Assembly: GCA_905221605.1 (NCBI GenBank)
Contig: CAJNDS010000202.1
Span: forward strand, 890,404-954,403
Direction of reading: 5' to 3'
DNA: 64,000 nt
From: Symbiodinium natans
Lineage: Eukaryota; Sar; Dinophyceae; Suessiales; Symbiodiniaceae
Shown here: piece by piece, positions 1 through 11,174 of the stretch
Numbering within the stretch: the first letter of the stretch is position 1
Layout of the letters: every line of letters starts with the position of its first letter
The notes under the pieces: model-generated
Told to the model about the DNA's origin: nothing
The model's input: the letters and a program-made list of their open reading frames with translations, nothing else
Databases searched by the model: none
Position numbers and translations under genes: made by a program

Positions 1-225
1 CGCTTGCGCACCTGCGGGAAGCCTCGGCCAAGAACCAGGTGCATCTTGGAGTCTGAGCGGCCAGCTTCACAAATCGACCATAATTGACGGGTGAAAAGTA
101 GAAATAATCAGAGCAGGTGCACCTCGACGCTGCCCAGGCACACTTGACAAGCTTCCTTGCTCAAATGAATTAGCTACAGCTGCGTCCGGAGTGCTTGTTG
201 TCCTCGGCAAAGATACCGAAAGCAG

Positions 226-3200
226 GTGATTGGACTGCGCCATTGTGAGGAATTTATGAAGCGGATTCCATATGCCCCACGTCCACAATTCAGCGTTTCC
301 CATCGTTGTGTTGCACAGTGAGGTCGATGAATCTATGCATTTCTCGTTGAAGCGTAAGGCGGAGATGAAGGAGCACCATGACAAGCTTGAAGCCTGTCGC
401 CTGAGCAACCCGAAGTTACTTCTCACAGCCAGGTCCCCAAGATCCCCAGGGCCCCACAAATTTCACAGCAAAAACCCCTCATGCACCTCCAGTCAGTGAC
501 AGGTTTGTGGTTCCTACCGCCGTGGTCGACCCGACTGTGGTGACATTGACTCCTTGCTGCGTTTTGTTGCTGGAGACTTTGCTGGACACGTTGCAAACTT
601 CGTGCGCAAGCCATTTTTTGCCAATGCCTTGCAGTTGCGAGGACGTTCTGATCAGCCACCCGGAGTACACCACAGCCAAGCGCGACGCGAATGCGGGGGG
701 TAAACTCCTGCATGCCTTTGCCACCCTGCCAAAAGCAGAATATGAGCACGTCTGAGCACTGGAAGCACGTGCGAATGAGTGCCATCTGTAGAGAATCTAA
801 AGGCCTTTCTAGTGGTCTGCCGAGTCTACCTCTGGCAAGGTAGAGTCGCTGAAGCATGCCGGGTACGTGACCGCAGACCTGGCCTTCGGCAACACAAAGT
901 TTATGGGAGTATGCAGGTTGCGACTTGCATGTCTCCTCGGGTTATACGCTTTTCAATCAGCCGTGCGTATGCACGTTTGGGGCCAGGCTGTCAGGAGAAG
1001 AGCGGCTGCACAGGCGGCTGGACATCCGCTGCCTGCCCCATGACCAGTACCACTTCGGTCTGGGACCCAACGAGTGCCAGATATTGCCAGCATGGAGCTT
1101 CAGGGTTAGCTTCTCTTTGCAGCCGTGGTGGCGACGGTGTTCAATCATTCTTGTGATCTTTGGCTCGTGAACAGTTAAGAAATTCTATCAGGTATGCTCG
1201 CCAAACAACAATACTGGACACAGAAGAACCTCAAGCAAAAGCTGCACATTTTGCAGTCACAGCAGCTGCAAGTCCTGCTTGATGTCCTTCGTGGCAGAAA
1301 GCCAAAGTTGACTTGTCTTGATCGCGTCGTCGCCATGAGCCTGGACTGGAGTGACCGGGATTTGCTGGAGCAGCTTGGCAGCACAACCGATGGCCAATCT
1401 AAGCCGTAGACGAATGGACCATGTGATGCTGGCGAGCTGCACAGGTGGGCGCAGAGGACTTTGCCCGAGTTTCTGCTGATGAGCATGCAGGACTCATCTA
1501 ACAGGACCGGGCAAGTCATTCTATTTGTTTGGCCGAATCTGGAAGAATGTTCTAAAGACGGGAGTCAGCCAAAGTTTGCCCTGAGGAAGAAAAGCATTGC
1601 TGCCACACCTTGGCAGAAATTCGAGCTCTCCATCGCAGAGGTCCAGCTGGAAGGCCACAAGAAAAGAGCAATACTGTTGATGCAGGATGTAGCGCCTGCA
1701 AAGCAGATGAGCGCTTCGCTTTCAATCACTTGTCTCTTGGCCCAGGCGAGGTCAACTTGATTGGCAAGAAGGATGAGCCAATGTTTCAGTTCGACATCGA
1801 CCTTGGCATGCGTGTGGACGTTGAGAAGAAAGTTGCACCTGAGCCGAAGTGTTTTTGGTTTGTGTTTGAGTTGCGTGAAGAACGTCGCCGCGTGTTGTAG
1901 TGTGCTCCATTCCCCCCCCCCCCCCCGCCGCTCCCCCGAACCCCCAGGTAGATCGGCCCAGAAACGATGACACAGACTACTGGCCGGGCATCGCACAGAT
2001 TGTGCACTTCGACTCTTAGCTGGCCTTTGGTGCAATGCAGGATCCTGGACCACCTCTGAAATGACAGCGAAGCAAGTTTCGTTGCCACATGTTGCCACCA
2101 TATGCGGGCAGCGCATTAAGGACAACGAGAACCTGAAGCCACCGATCATTACTCGGCTGCAAGAGCTACCAGAGGATGTGGCGCCCGAGGTGAACTGGTA
2201 TCTTCAGGATGCCGGCCTTCCCCAAACAGCGCTCTTCCCAAACCCATCTCCTCTTCCGTGTTCTTTGGTCCTTCAGGAGGGGATGGGCCGGCAGTTCATA
2301 TGGCACGGATTAGCCAGATGGCACGCGTATGCAGCTGCTGAGCGGCAATGAGCCCTAACTGTCACTGCCCTTGCGAGTTGACGTGTATCATTGAAGGGAG
2401 ACCACGGAGGTCCAAAAGTGGCTCAAGCAAGAGAGGCCGCCTACTGTGGAGGACGGATTGGCAAGGTGGGAAATTAGTGGCGTTGCCGTCGACGATGTCT
2501 TTCTTCATCAGGATCCACGTGAATGTCCCTTGCCAGCTCCATCCTTTCCCCCGTTTCTTGCGGAGGCCCGCAGGAGGCCGGGCAAAGAATGTCTCAGCGG
2601 GATCAGCGTGTCGGGTAACTCTAGATCTCCGGGTGCTGTAGCAGAGTGAACTGAACATAACTGAACGCCCAGTACCAGTGAAGGTACGAGGACGAAATTC
2701 GACAGATCCTCTTAAATTCTGATGATGAAGAGGACGTTGCTGCTTGATGTTGCCTATGTGGCTATGTGTGGCTTGTGCTGCTTGATGCTGCTTGCAGCAG
2801 CATCCGGCAGAATGAGCGCAGCATCTCCAGTGAGGAGGACGACATGAATCCCAGTTCCTTCATCGATGACCAGGAGCCGGTGGGCTGCGGTGGGTCTTTA
2901 CGTTACGCACTCTTCAGACCAGGGTGCACTCGAGGGCATGCCGTACTGACACTTCCCGCATCAGCTTCGGTCAGGACGTTGGCCTGTGCTTGCCGGCCGG
3001 GCCGGGCCAGAGCCATGCGCTGATGAATTGGAGGATGTTGTCGGAAGCCGAGGGTTATCCCGAGTATGTCGCTTGGAAGATGAATGTCAGAATTTGTTAG
3101 ATGTCTGGGCCAGTGGAATTTCAAGTTGACTCTCTACTGGATGCGTGAAGACTCGCCATCTGAACATTGAAAGGTCAGCCCTCCAGTGTCCGATGATGAC

Positions 3201-6200
3201 GACTTCGACCCCTCCGCGCCCTATGAATTCAGCGAGGGGACCTTTGAGCGCAAACGGAAGGGAGCTCCACCCAAGATGAAGAAGTTCGGAAGATATCCGT
3301 TCCTCCCATCCATGCTGGCAGGCGGGGCAATTCAAAGGCGAAAGCAAAATCTAGAGAAGCGGGCACGTGGCTGCACGGTATCTGTTGCAGGTCTGGGTGG
3401 CCCTTCGAAGGACTGGCTGCCACCCAAGGAGCATGCGATTGGCCATCCGGAATGGTTTCAGAATACCAGCAAGTCAGTCGTCCCCACCAATGGGGTCACG
3501 CACTTGGACCACATATTGGAGAAGGCACGCAAACGCAGGGAAGAGCTTGCGGCCACCTCTGCATACAAGCTCACTGCTATGCGAGCGGCGGATCTTTGCC
3601 TGGCTATCGAGAATGGAGACGCCATGAAGGCCTTTGCCAAGCTCGACCATGAGACGGCTAGTTGCCCTCACCCTGACACCGGGCGTTGCGCCGCGCACTA
3701 CTGCATCGCCAAGGACTCCCACGAGATGCTACGCATGGTGCTCGAGGCGCGGGCCGATCCGGATGCCCGCGACTCTTTTGGACAAACTGCCCTGATGATG
3801 GCTGCCAAGCAGGCCGGACGTGCAATGCCATGTGCCTTTCCCCGTTCAAAGTGTGTGAGTTGCAGGCGCCAAGTGCACCTCATGTCGACTTTGCTTGCAC
3901 TTCAGGGCGACGAGGAGTCGGCCAAGATGCTTTTGGAAGCTGGAGCGGACGCGACGCTGACGGACTCCTTGAACCGCACGGCCTCAGAGATGGTGAAGGC
4001 CGAGCTCAGTTAAGCCTTGCCAAGCTTTTTTGCCACTGAACGGCATGGGGTTGTCAGAATCCACACGGTTCTCAGGTTCTCCAGGCGCAAGAGGAGGAGG
4101 AGAATCCCCTAAGGCACTGGCGGGAGAAGATGGCTGGTGAACCCATCCCAGATGATCCCGCGAAGAAGAGCAAGAACTTGAAGGCTTTGATCGATGACCG
4201 GGAGCGGCCGAAGAAATACGGGGTTCTCTTGCTTGATGCCCTGGTCCAAAGGGATTTGAGGACGGCTGAGGCTGCAATGGAGGCTGGTGCCGATGTGAAT
4301 TTGCCGGACGACAGGGGCGACGCTGCCCTCCTGCTTATTGTCCACTGCCCAGCTGTCTTTCCACGAGCCAGCATCATGAATCTTCCATATTCATCCCTCA
4401 AAGGGGCTAGCATAAGCTAGCACAAGAAGTGCGGGCTGAGGTCAAGAGCAAGTGGAAAGACTCTCAAGGCTTGCAGAGCCGTCTGGTGAACAAGGTGTTC
4501 AAAGCCGGGGCGAGCTTAGACTTCCAGAATCTACAGGGGAACTCCGCGTTGCACTTTGCGTCGCACCGAGGCAGCCTTGAGCTGATCAATGTGCTCTTAG
4601 GTTTGAGAGCCAATCCCAGGCTCACGAACTCGGAGGGCAACACGCCCTTGATGTATGCGGCTCATAGCGGTCACGAGGAAGTGTGTGCCGCACTGCTGGA
4701 AGCCGCGGCACCTGTGGACGTGAAGAACCGTGCCGGACTCACTGCCCAGACAATGGCGGAGCGGAAGGGGTTCAAGTCCTGCGCTGCTCTACTTCACGCT
4801 TACGCGCTTGCACCGAAGCAGGCCGGACATGGCAGATTGCAGCATGTGGTCTCATAGACATGTACGTGGTCTCATAGGCTCAGTGTGTGATGTTTTGTGA
4901 TGCTTGCCGAGTTTTGTGATGCTGAAATGTCTGCCTGTCTCGGGCAGGGAGACGAAGTCAAAAAAGTAGAGGCAAAGCGGAAAGATGCCAAGCCTCAAAA
5001 ACTGGACTTCGACTACTCGAAATGGGATTCTCTGGAAAGAGAGATGCGCGAAGATGAGGAGGAAGAGCAGACAACTCGTATGCGTGAGGCAAGTCAAGCT
5101 GTTCGAAGGCTCGGAGGGTCTGCAGGCTCCTGTACCTTCGAGATTCAGGGCTTGGGGTTCAGGATTCGGAGCTGCTGCCTCAATTTGCCACCGGGTGCTG
5201 AAGTGCAGGCAGAAGATTTCAGTTGGGGCCGCCGCAGGGGACTTGAGATTTCCAGTGGTTGCTTTGGCCTCGTGTTGTTGCTTTGAGGATTGCTAGCTCT
5301 CCATATCACAGTTGTTGTGGGATGCGCCGAAGTGAAAATGTTTACGCCATGGCTCGGCACCTTTCGTGTCCTCAGAGGGTAGCATCTTGTTCCACTCAGG
5401 CCCGGTGTAAGAGTCCCTTATTGATTCTGCAGCCCTTTGGTGGTTTTCACACTCTGTACACTTAAGCAATGCCACTGAATCTGCCCCCTTCCCTCGATCG
5501 GGGTTGTCATCTCTTTGCTCTGCACTTCGAATCGTCGAAAGCGCTAGACCTGTTATCTTCCACTAAGACCTGGGAGGCCGATGGCCAAGTTTGAAGACCT
5601 GGGACCGGAGGCCTTCGGGCTACCTGCGGACACCCCTTGGCCGCCGGATGCCTCGACGAGGAAGAAGGGACCCTTCGACTATGGACATTGGGACAAAATC
5701 GTTGATGACATCGAGCGCCAAGAGAAAGTGCTGGACAGATACGATCGCTTGCAAAAGAACCCGCAGTATGAGTACCGCGATGGCCAGAAGATGCAGGTGA
5801 TTTTCTGATCTCCGACAAGCCTTTGTTCCAAGTTAAGCGGGCACGTACGACGACTCCACATTTGAGCAGCTGTGCCAAAAGCCGTTGCAAATATTGGAGA
5901 TGAGATCGTAGCAACACACAATCCCTATTGCGCTCGTAGGCCTTGCCTTGTGCGGCTGGAGCTTCTCTTCTAACAGCGCAGGGTCATGAGAAAAGGGTCG
6001 CTGCGCAAGTGAAGGTTGCATTTTCCAGTGATCCAGGGCTGCATTAAACCAAGAGTGACGCCGCCTGGCATGCAATGTGTCGCAACCCAGGAATGCTGTA
6101 CTTCACCGGCAGCGCGGCTCCGACCTCAGTCTCCTCACGATGTTTTGACTATTCTGACTTCTCGATGGTTATAGTCATGCTTCATTATCCGACAGTGTAG

Positions 6201-6636
6201 ATTTCTTGCAGCAGGCGCTGGGAGTGAAGATGCGCCTGAGACTAGGCTGCAGTTCAGCCGCACCAACCTTGGCTGTTGACCACCTCCCGCCATTTTGGTG
6301 GCTTCGGGTAAGCAGGAAAGCCATTGAAATGGGACTCACGCTCAGCGAGTACGGGCTGGAGAACCGGCGCACCGGCGAGAAGGTGCTTGGAGATTCGAGT
6401 GGGTGCACACAGTCTGTGCTGTGGACATGAAGCTGCTTGTGGTGTCTTGTTTTTCTCCTGATGATGCCGCTACAGGTTGCCGCCAGCTGTGAGCAAGACA
6501 TCTTTAGACTCTCGACTTCAGAGATGTGCTTGAGTGGTGATGACAGATGTTAGCCTTCTCCGCTGGGCAAGTAATGGCACGCTTGGCTATTTCAGGTGCC
6601 TTGGGCATGCCTTACCTGGAGCCCAACGAGCGCTGA
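226..6636 (+). CDS. POLB: DNA polymerase beta-like (family X), 5' partial, hosts a nested gene
   Basis: Repair-type family X DNA polymerase that fills short gaps. Eleven exons fit in phase: 226-273, 359-427, 503-547, 642-719, 840-916, 987-1057, 6091-6113, 6212-6231, 6316-6382, 6476-6506, 6596-6636. Read in order they give the family landmarks: VIGLRHCEEFMKRIPY (beta has IGLKYFEDFEKRIP), [25 protein letters not shown] with the first two catalytic Asp at 542-544 and 642-644, TKFMGVC, RRLDIR with the third catalytic Asp at 1021-1023, DQYHFG-MLYFTGS across the 5-kb intron, KAIEMGLTLSEYGL (thumb), and the C-terminus DIFSALGMPYLEPNER followed by TGA. The N-terminal lyase and hairpin region lies left of the window or is not recognisable. 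Donors are 5 GC, 2 GA and 3 GT. All catalytic residues are kept, so it looks functional. Identity to beta rather than lambda rests on the TKFMGVC segment. Confidence -1.
1194..2900 (+). CDS. probable 5' exons of the nested ankyrin gene (unassigned)
   Basis: Several + strand stretches look coding but match no family I recognise. They are an exon from ATG 1194 reading MLAKQQYWTQKNLKQKL; about 1709-1870 reading GPGEVNLIGKKDEPMFQFDI; about 2061-2215 reading PPIITRLQELPEDVAPEV; about 2400-2520 reading EVQKWLKQERPPTVEDGLA; and an acidic stretch at about 2815-2890 reading SSEEDDMNPSSFIDDQEP. They share the strand and spacing of the downstream ankyrin exons and may form its N-terminus. Splice sites between them were not resolved, and a separate small gene is possible. 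A run of C lies at 1912-1926 between two of these exons. Confidence -1.
3187..5911 (+). CDS. ankyrin-repeat protein nested in the polymerase intron
   Basis: Exons: about 3187-3812, 3906-3998, 4085 to about 4338, about 4429-4821, 4948 to about 5086, about 5580-5782 and 5838-5911. An acidic start (SDDDDFDPSAPYEF) and a basic segment precede seven or eight ankyrin repeats. Clear ones are FGQTALMMAAKQ-GDEESAKML (joined over a GC-AG intron), AEAAMEAGADVNLPD, GNSALHFASHRGSLELINVL and GNTPLMYAAHSGHEEVCAALL. The C-terminal part is charged and carries two related motifs, FDYSKWDSLERE and FDYGHWDKIVDD. The last exon reads AGTYDDSTFEQLCQKPLQ and stops at 5909-5911, 179 bp before the host polymerase exon at 6091. 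Introns 3813-3905, 3999-4084, 4822-4947 and 5783-5837 all start with GC. Ankyrin repeats bind proteins; the partner cannot be inferred. The true start is uncertain, and the 4.34-4.43 and 5.09-5.58 kb junctions are unresolved. Confidence -1.
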
Positions 6637-7157
6637 AAAAATACCTGGACTCGGAGGCATCAGCCACTTTCCTTCAGCAGCCATGCCTGTGCCTGGGCAC
6701 AGGCTGCTTGCTTGCGCTAGGCTCTCGGAAGATCTTGCTGGACCGGGGGTGAAGCAGTCGGTGAAGCCAGCACATGGCAAGAAGGTTCACACCAGCAGGC
6801 GACGGCCAAGCCTTGAAGACCTTTAGCGGTTTTGTCGGCGAATCCATGGTCGCTGCGGCAGACCGACGCCCTACAGCGAGCTTTCTCGGTGTTTTGTAGG
6901 TGCAGCATCTCCGCACGGACGGAACCCCAAAGCGAGGTGGAGCAAAGGAGCGACATGTGGTTCATAAACACAGGGCTGAGAGAGGAAGAGGCTCGGAGTT
7001 CTTGCCGCTATCGGCAACACACAGGAAGACCCACCCAGCATAGATTCTTGACGTTGCGGAGCCTGGCGTGGCAGGTGCTTAACTTAGTGAGTTTGGTGTC
7101 AGACGCAGCCTGTGGAGCCTCAAAGATTTTGGTTCAGATTCGGGTGGGGAAGCGCGC

Positions 7158-9722
7158 ATGGAAGGGCGACTTTCCAGCACGTTGAGCGCGACTGTGCCCC
7201 GAGCTTGTAAAAATCTCCTTCGGCCAAGGTCTGAGGGCGGCGGGTACTGGTCGGCTGAAGCTTGGGATCCAGACTGCCGCGTTTATGCGGGTGCTGATAT
7301 CTTCCACACACACCACTACGCCGTGGAGCCAGAGGGGCGGAAGCCAGTTCACACTGACACACCTCAACCAAGTCTCAGGACGGCTTTGCTGCATGCGAAT
7401 GCTGCATGTGAAAAGGTGAGCTGTCGTCATCCTGAAGAAGCCGTGAAATAGGTACACCCCCATCGTGTAATCCACTATAAGTACAAGTGCGCCCTGAAGC
7501 ATGAGTGTGGTACATACCTAAAGCTCATGTCTGAGAACTGAGCCCCGCCTGCTTTTGCCCAGCCTGAGGGGGCGACAAGACTCAGCTGGGTACTGGGGTG
7601 CGCTGGAGAGCGACGCGGCCGTCGAAGTCAACATCGGCAGCCTGAATCTGCACAAAGACGTAGACGCTACCCGTCGAACTGCTAGAGTTTCTTTTGACGA
7701 GGGTGCTACGCACCCAGTCCAGGACAAGTCGCCAGCATCAGGCCAGGAGGGCCTGACAAGGAAGACCAGTGAGTACTGGAATTCAGCGAATTGGGACCTG
7801 GATCAGCATGTTGCAAGGAAGCACCGGGAGGTCACTCCCTCGACCGATGCCCCCAGCAACCTATCCAGAAAGGAAAGCAATGCCTACTGGGATGCCGACC
7901 AGTGGGATCCCGATCAACGTGTTTATGTGGGAGCCGAAGCTGGTCAGACGATGCACCTCACAGCCGTCATTGACCAGGGTGAAGACAAGCTACTCCGTGC
8001 GTGGACCGGGGGCTTGACTTGCGCCACTTATGTCTCCACAAGCACGACGGCCACCCTCGACCTAGCTGCCACTGCAGGCGAACCTCCACTACTGAAGGAC
8101 CTCTACGATGTCACAGCGGACTCTGTTGGCTCTGGTAGTTTTGGAGTTGTACGCTTGGCTCGGCACTACAAGTCGGACAAGCCCTGTGTAGTGAAACTTG
8201 TGAAAAAGAGCCAGTGTGGCGCCATGTACAAATCGCAGGTGGAGGGTGGGCTCTACGAATCTTTGCTGGGCATGTCAAAATCGACCCCGCACAAGAACAT
8301 AGTGCAATATCTCGACGCGCTAGAAAGCAGCGACCACTACTATGTCATCATGGAGAACCTCAGCGGGCCAGAACTTCTGGAAAAGATGGAGCGCGAGTTT
8401 CCAATCACCGAGAGACACTGCCAGGAAGTAATGAAGGAGGTTGTGTCTGCCCTGGCACACATCCATGATGTGGTGAAAATCTGCCATAGGGACATCAAGC
8501 TGCTCGGCACGGAGCAGCATCGTAAGAACCAAGATGGTAAGTTTCCTACAGAGTCACAGCCAAAGCAAAAAACAACTAAAGCTGAAGCGAAGGCTTGACA
8601 ACTTCCGCTACCGAAGCCCGGAGCCGGGTGCACCGTTGGTATTGCTTGACTTTGGCTTTCTCGCCCGATTGGACCAGCCCTGGGATGGCAAGAAGTGCGG
8701 CACTCGCTTCTAGGGACGCATTCATGGGCATTCATGTGCTTCGGATATCGACAACCAACTTCGCAAAAGCATCAAGCGCTGAAGCCCTCTCACGTCAGAT
8801 CGAGGCATGTTCATGGCCCCAGAGATGCTTCAAGAAAGTGTCCAACAAGCGTACATTCCTGCGATGGACATGTGGGCAGCAGGAGTACTGCTGCACCTCG
8901 GAGTCGATGACGCACTACAGCTACTTTGCCAGTCACGTTTGGCTTTTTGTTTTGCTGCCTATGCCAGAAAGTCATGTCTAAGGTACCTCCTCTTTACAGG
9001 TGACTGCCCGGTCCAGCCCGAGGACATGCAAAAGATGGTACAAGGGCCAGACAGCAAGGACATTGTGCTCAAGGCCCACTGGCAGGTGAGCCTACTGCAG
9101 ATTTGCAGATTCGCACAACAGCTGCTGCGAGGCCTTGCAAGTCGACCTCTTGAAATCCGTCTCTGCGGAGGAAGCACTTGCTCGATTTTTGTTTCACCTT
9201 GAAACACCCTGTGCAGCATGTGTACACTTTCATGGAGATGGACTTGCCACGCCTCAGGCGACGAACCTCCTCGAGAAGCTGCTGGATTTGGAGGCCTCCT
9301 CATGCTTTGGAAACTTGATGAAACTTGGGCATCTCTTGAAAGTCTTTCAGTGGCTGTCTGTCGAGGCACCAAACCGTCTTCGTGCAGTGGATGCGCTGCA
9401 TCACCAATGGTGCCCTGGCAGTTTGCCCACAGCTTCCGAAACCTTGGGCATTGGGACATGCAGGAAATCGAGTGGAATCCATGCGCCGAGGCTGTCCATG
9501 GATCTGGACAGCGGAGCTCGAGCCGTGCCAGCTCGAAGAGAGTCTTACAGGCGCATGGCCAGCAAGAGCGCCAAAGAGGCTGGCCCCCAGAGCCGTGTTA
9601 GGGGGGTATCTTCTGAGCAAAGACGTTACAAGCTTCCAGGTGGCTTTGCAGGATGTCGAGCCAGTGAAGGAGGGATAGTCCCTGGCGGCTCCCGGGACGG
9701 AGTCCGGCAGATGCCAGCGTAG
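7158..9722 (+). CDS. protein kinase with N-terminal YW..WDPD repeats
   Basis: Exons about 7158-7415, 7555-8498 and 8593 onward. The N-terminal part carries a repeated motif: GGYWSAEAWDPDCRVYAGA, then AGYWGALESD, SEYWNSANWDLDQHV and NAYWDADQWDPDQRVYVGA. The kinase domain begins near 8100 with a glycine loop GSGSFGVV, VVKLV (likely the ATP-binding Lys), IMENLSGPELLE in the hinge and the catalytic loop HRDIK. A GC-AG intron at 8499-8592 interrupts HRDIK-LDNF with phase kept. Next come LVLLDFGFLAR (DFG), FMAPEM (APE equivalent, about 8809-8826), MDMWAAGVLL and a C-lobe end LLEKLLDL ... NRLRAVDALHHQW. The tail after 9430 is basic and Ser-rich and stops near 9722. Motifs fit a Ser/Thr kinase, perhaps CAMK-like. 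Exon edges between 8690 and 9390 and the start are not resolved. Confidence -1.
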
Positions 9723-11170
9723 GCACTGCCTGCTAGTGCAGCACTTAAGTGGCTGCTTTCATGTCGCACAGTGGACAAGATGGACTCAAAGAGCCCTTGT
9801 TCAAATGCAGCTCCCAGTTTTCAGCCAGTTTCACGCTCTTTGTCCGAGCTCGGCTCGCGAGTACTGTGCAGCCTGCACTGCCTGCGTCATGAGGCATCCG
9901 AGAATATCAGAGACATCCCAAACCGCATTAAGCCATGCAGATTCCTGTAGCGGGCAAGTTCCATTCGCAAGCTGAGATTTTCAAACATTTAAGAAAGGCC
10001 ACGGGCAGCACAAAGCTAACAACACTGTAGGTGGCTCATTTCCTAGCCTGCGTGCTGCCTGTCGCCTTCCCTTCGGCGAATTGTATGTACACAGATCGTG
10101 AAGGACGAAGAACAGTGATCTATGACTTTCGCTTGCCAGTGAGGCAGGCGTCCTCTTGCAGGAACCCTGGATCAAGATAACAGTCTTTGCCGATGGTGCC
10201 TGTCCATACACGAGTGGGCTCGCCTACCTTGTTGATCCAGGATGGACTGCAAGTGCGTGCAATTTGATCTACGAATCCATATCAGTCCGTTCCACTGTGC
10301 TGGAATTGCTTCCTTTCATGCGATCGCAAAATGACAGCTCGGTTGCGCCATCTGCTTTGTGCCGCAAACCGGCCGATCTGATCAGAAGGGCTGCTGGATC
10401 ATGCCATGTGACAACATATTGCGACTGGGTACTCGTGCCTGCCATGTTGGGCCAAGTGACAATTAGGAGCTGCGGTGGGCGGCCTGGAGCCACACGAAGC
10501 GCTGATGTTACCGCGCGCGATCGCAGCGGACGCATCAAGCCCGTTGCTGCCCCCGGAAGTGAGCATGTAGTGCAGTTGTCGCACTACGCACCCTTGCAAT
10601 GGCATGCACAGTGATCTTGTGTGATGCACAGCGATCTTTTGTGGGCCTAGGTAGGAGCGAGAAAGACAACATGGGTAAACGAGGCTTGGAGTCTGAGAGC
10701 CTTGGGCATGTACTGCCAGTTGAGGGGCTTGTTATGTCCCTGATCGTTGACGTGCTGCCAATGCCTTACTTTACAAGCATGCAGACGTCGACGACGATGA
10801 TGATGACGACGGAGGCTACAGTTCTCGAACGTCGAAAGAATTTGTCCAGTGCTATGCATAGAGTGAGCCGCCATAGTGGTAGTATGTTGCTTAGCGATGG
10901 ACTCGCAGAGCGAAGCCTGATGAGAGCGGGTACGACACGCTTGCAGTTCATCCAGTGCAACAAGCTAAGACCTAAGGCCTGTAGATTTGACACATCTTGT
11001 GACTTCCTGACCACCGTCAGAGAATAGTGACAAGAGCTGGGCATTCTGGGCAGCTGCCTCCTTACCCCTGTCGTTGCTTGGCGAAGGCAAGAGGCGGAAA
11101 GCTTCTGGTGGATTCTCGGACCGTCATCGACTCAGTCAAAACAATGGAGCAGGGCGGAGCCTGCGTTTCA
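9723..11170 (+). other. no confident gene; one Asp-rich exon-like stretch
   Basis: Nothing recognisable. The one coding-looking piece is at about 10786-10860, which reads an Asp run followed by GGYSSRTSKEFVQ on the + strand and could be an isolated exon. An open stretch at 10156-10614 has equally long reading on the other strand and no motif, so I do not call it. Confidence -1.
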
Positions 11171-11174
11171 GTGC

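Larger units (their letters stand above)
1058..6090 (+). other. 5-kb intron of the polymerase gene containing another gene
   Basis: The polymerase reading runs into 1057 (one base of a Gly codon, then GT) and resumes at 6091 after CCCAG, giving DQYHFG-MLYFTGS with the phase kept. The other nine introns of this gene are 70-120 bp; this one is 5033 bp. It contains the ankyrin gene (about 3187-5911) and probable further exons from about 1.19 kb. That the two halves belong to one transcript is inferred from homology and phase. Confidence -1.

Noticed and set aside
1785-2150. Minus-strand frame of 194 codons at 1565-2149
   Set aside because: It runs antisense to better plus-strand exons and crosses a poly-C run; it looks like a shadow.
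6284-6300. GCCATTTTGG identical to part of the spliced leader
   Set aside because: It lies inside the intron before a polymerase exon, the flanks do not match, and a 10-bp match is expected by chance.
10156-10614. 152-codon plus-strand frame
   Set aside because: Comparable frames exist on the other strand, there is no motif, and there is no link to neighbouring exons.
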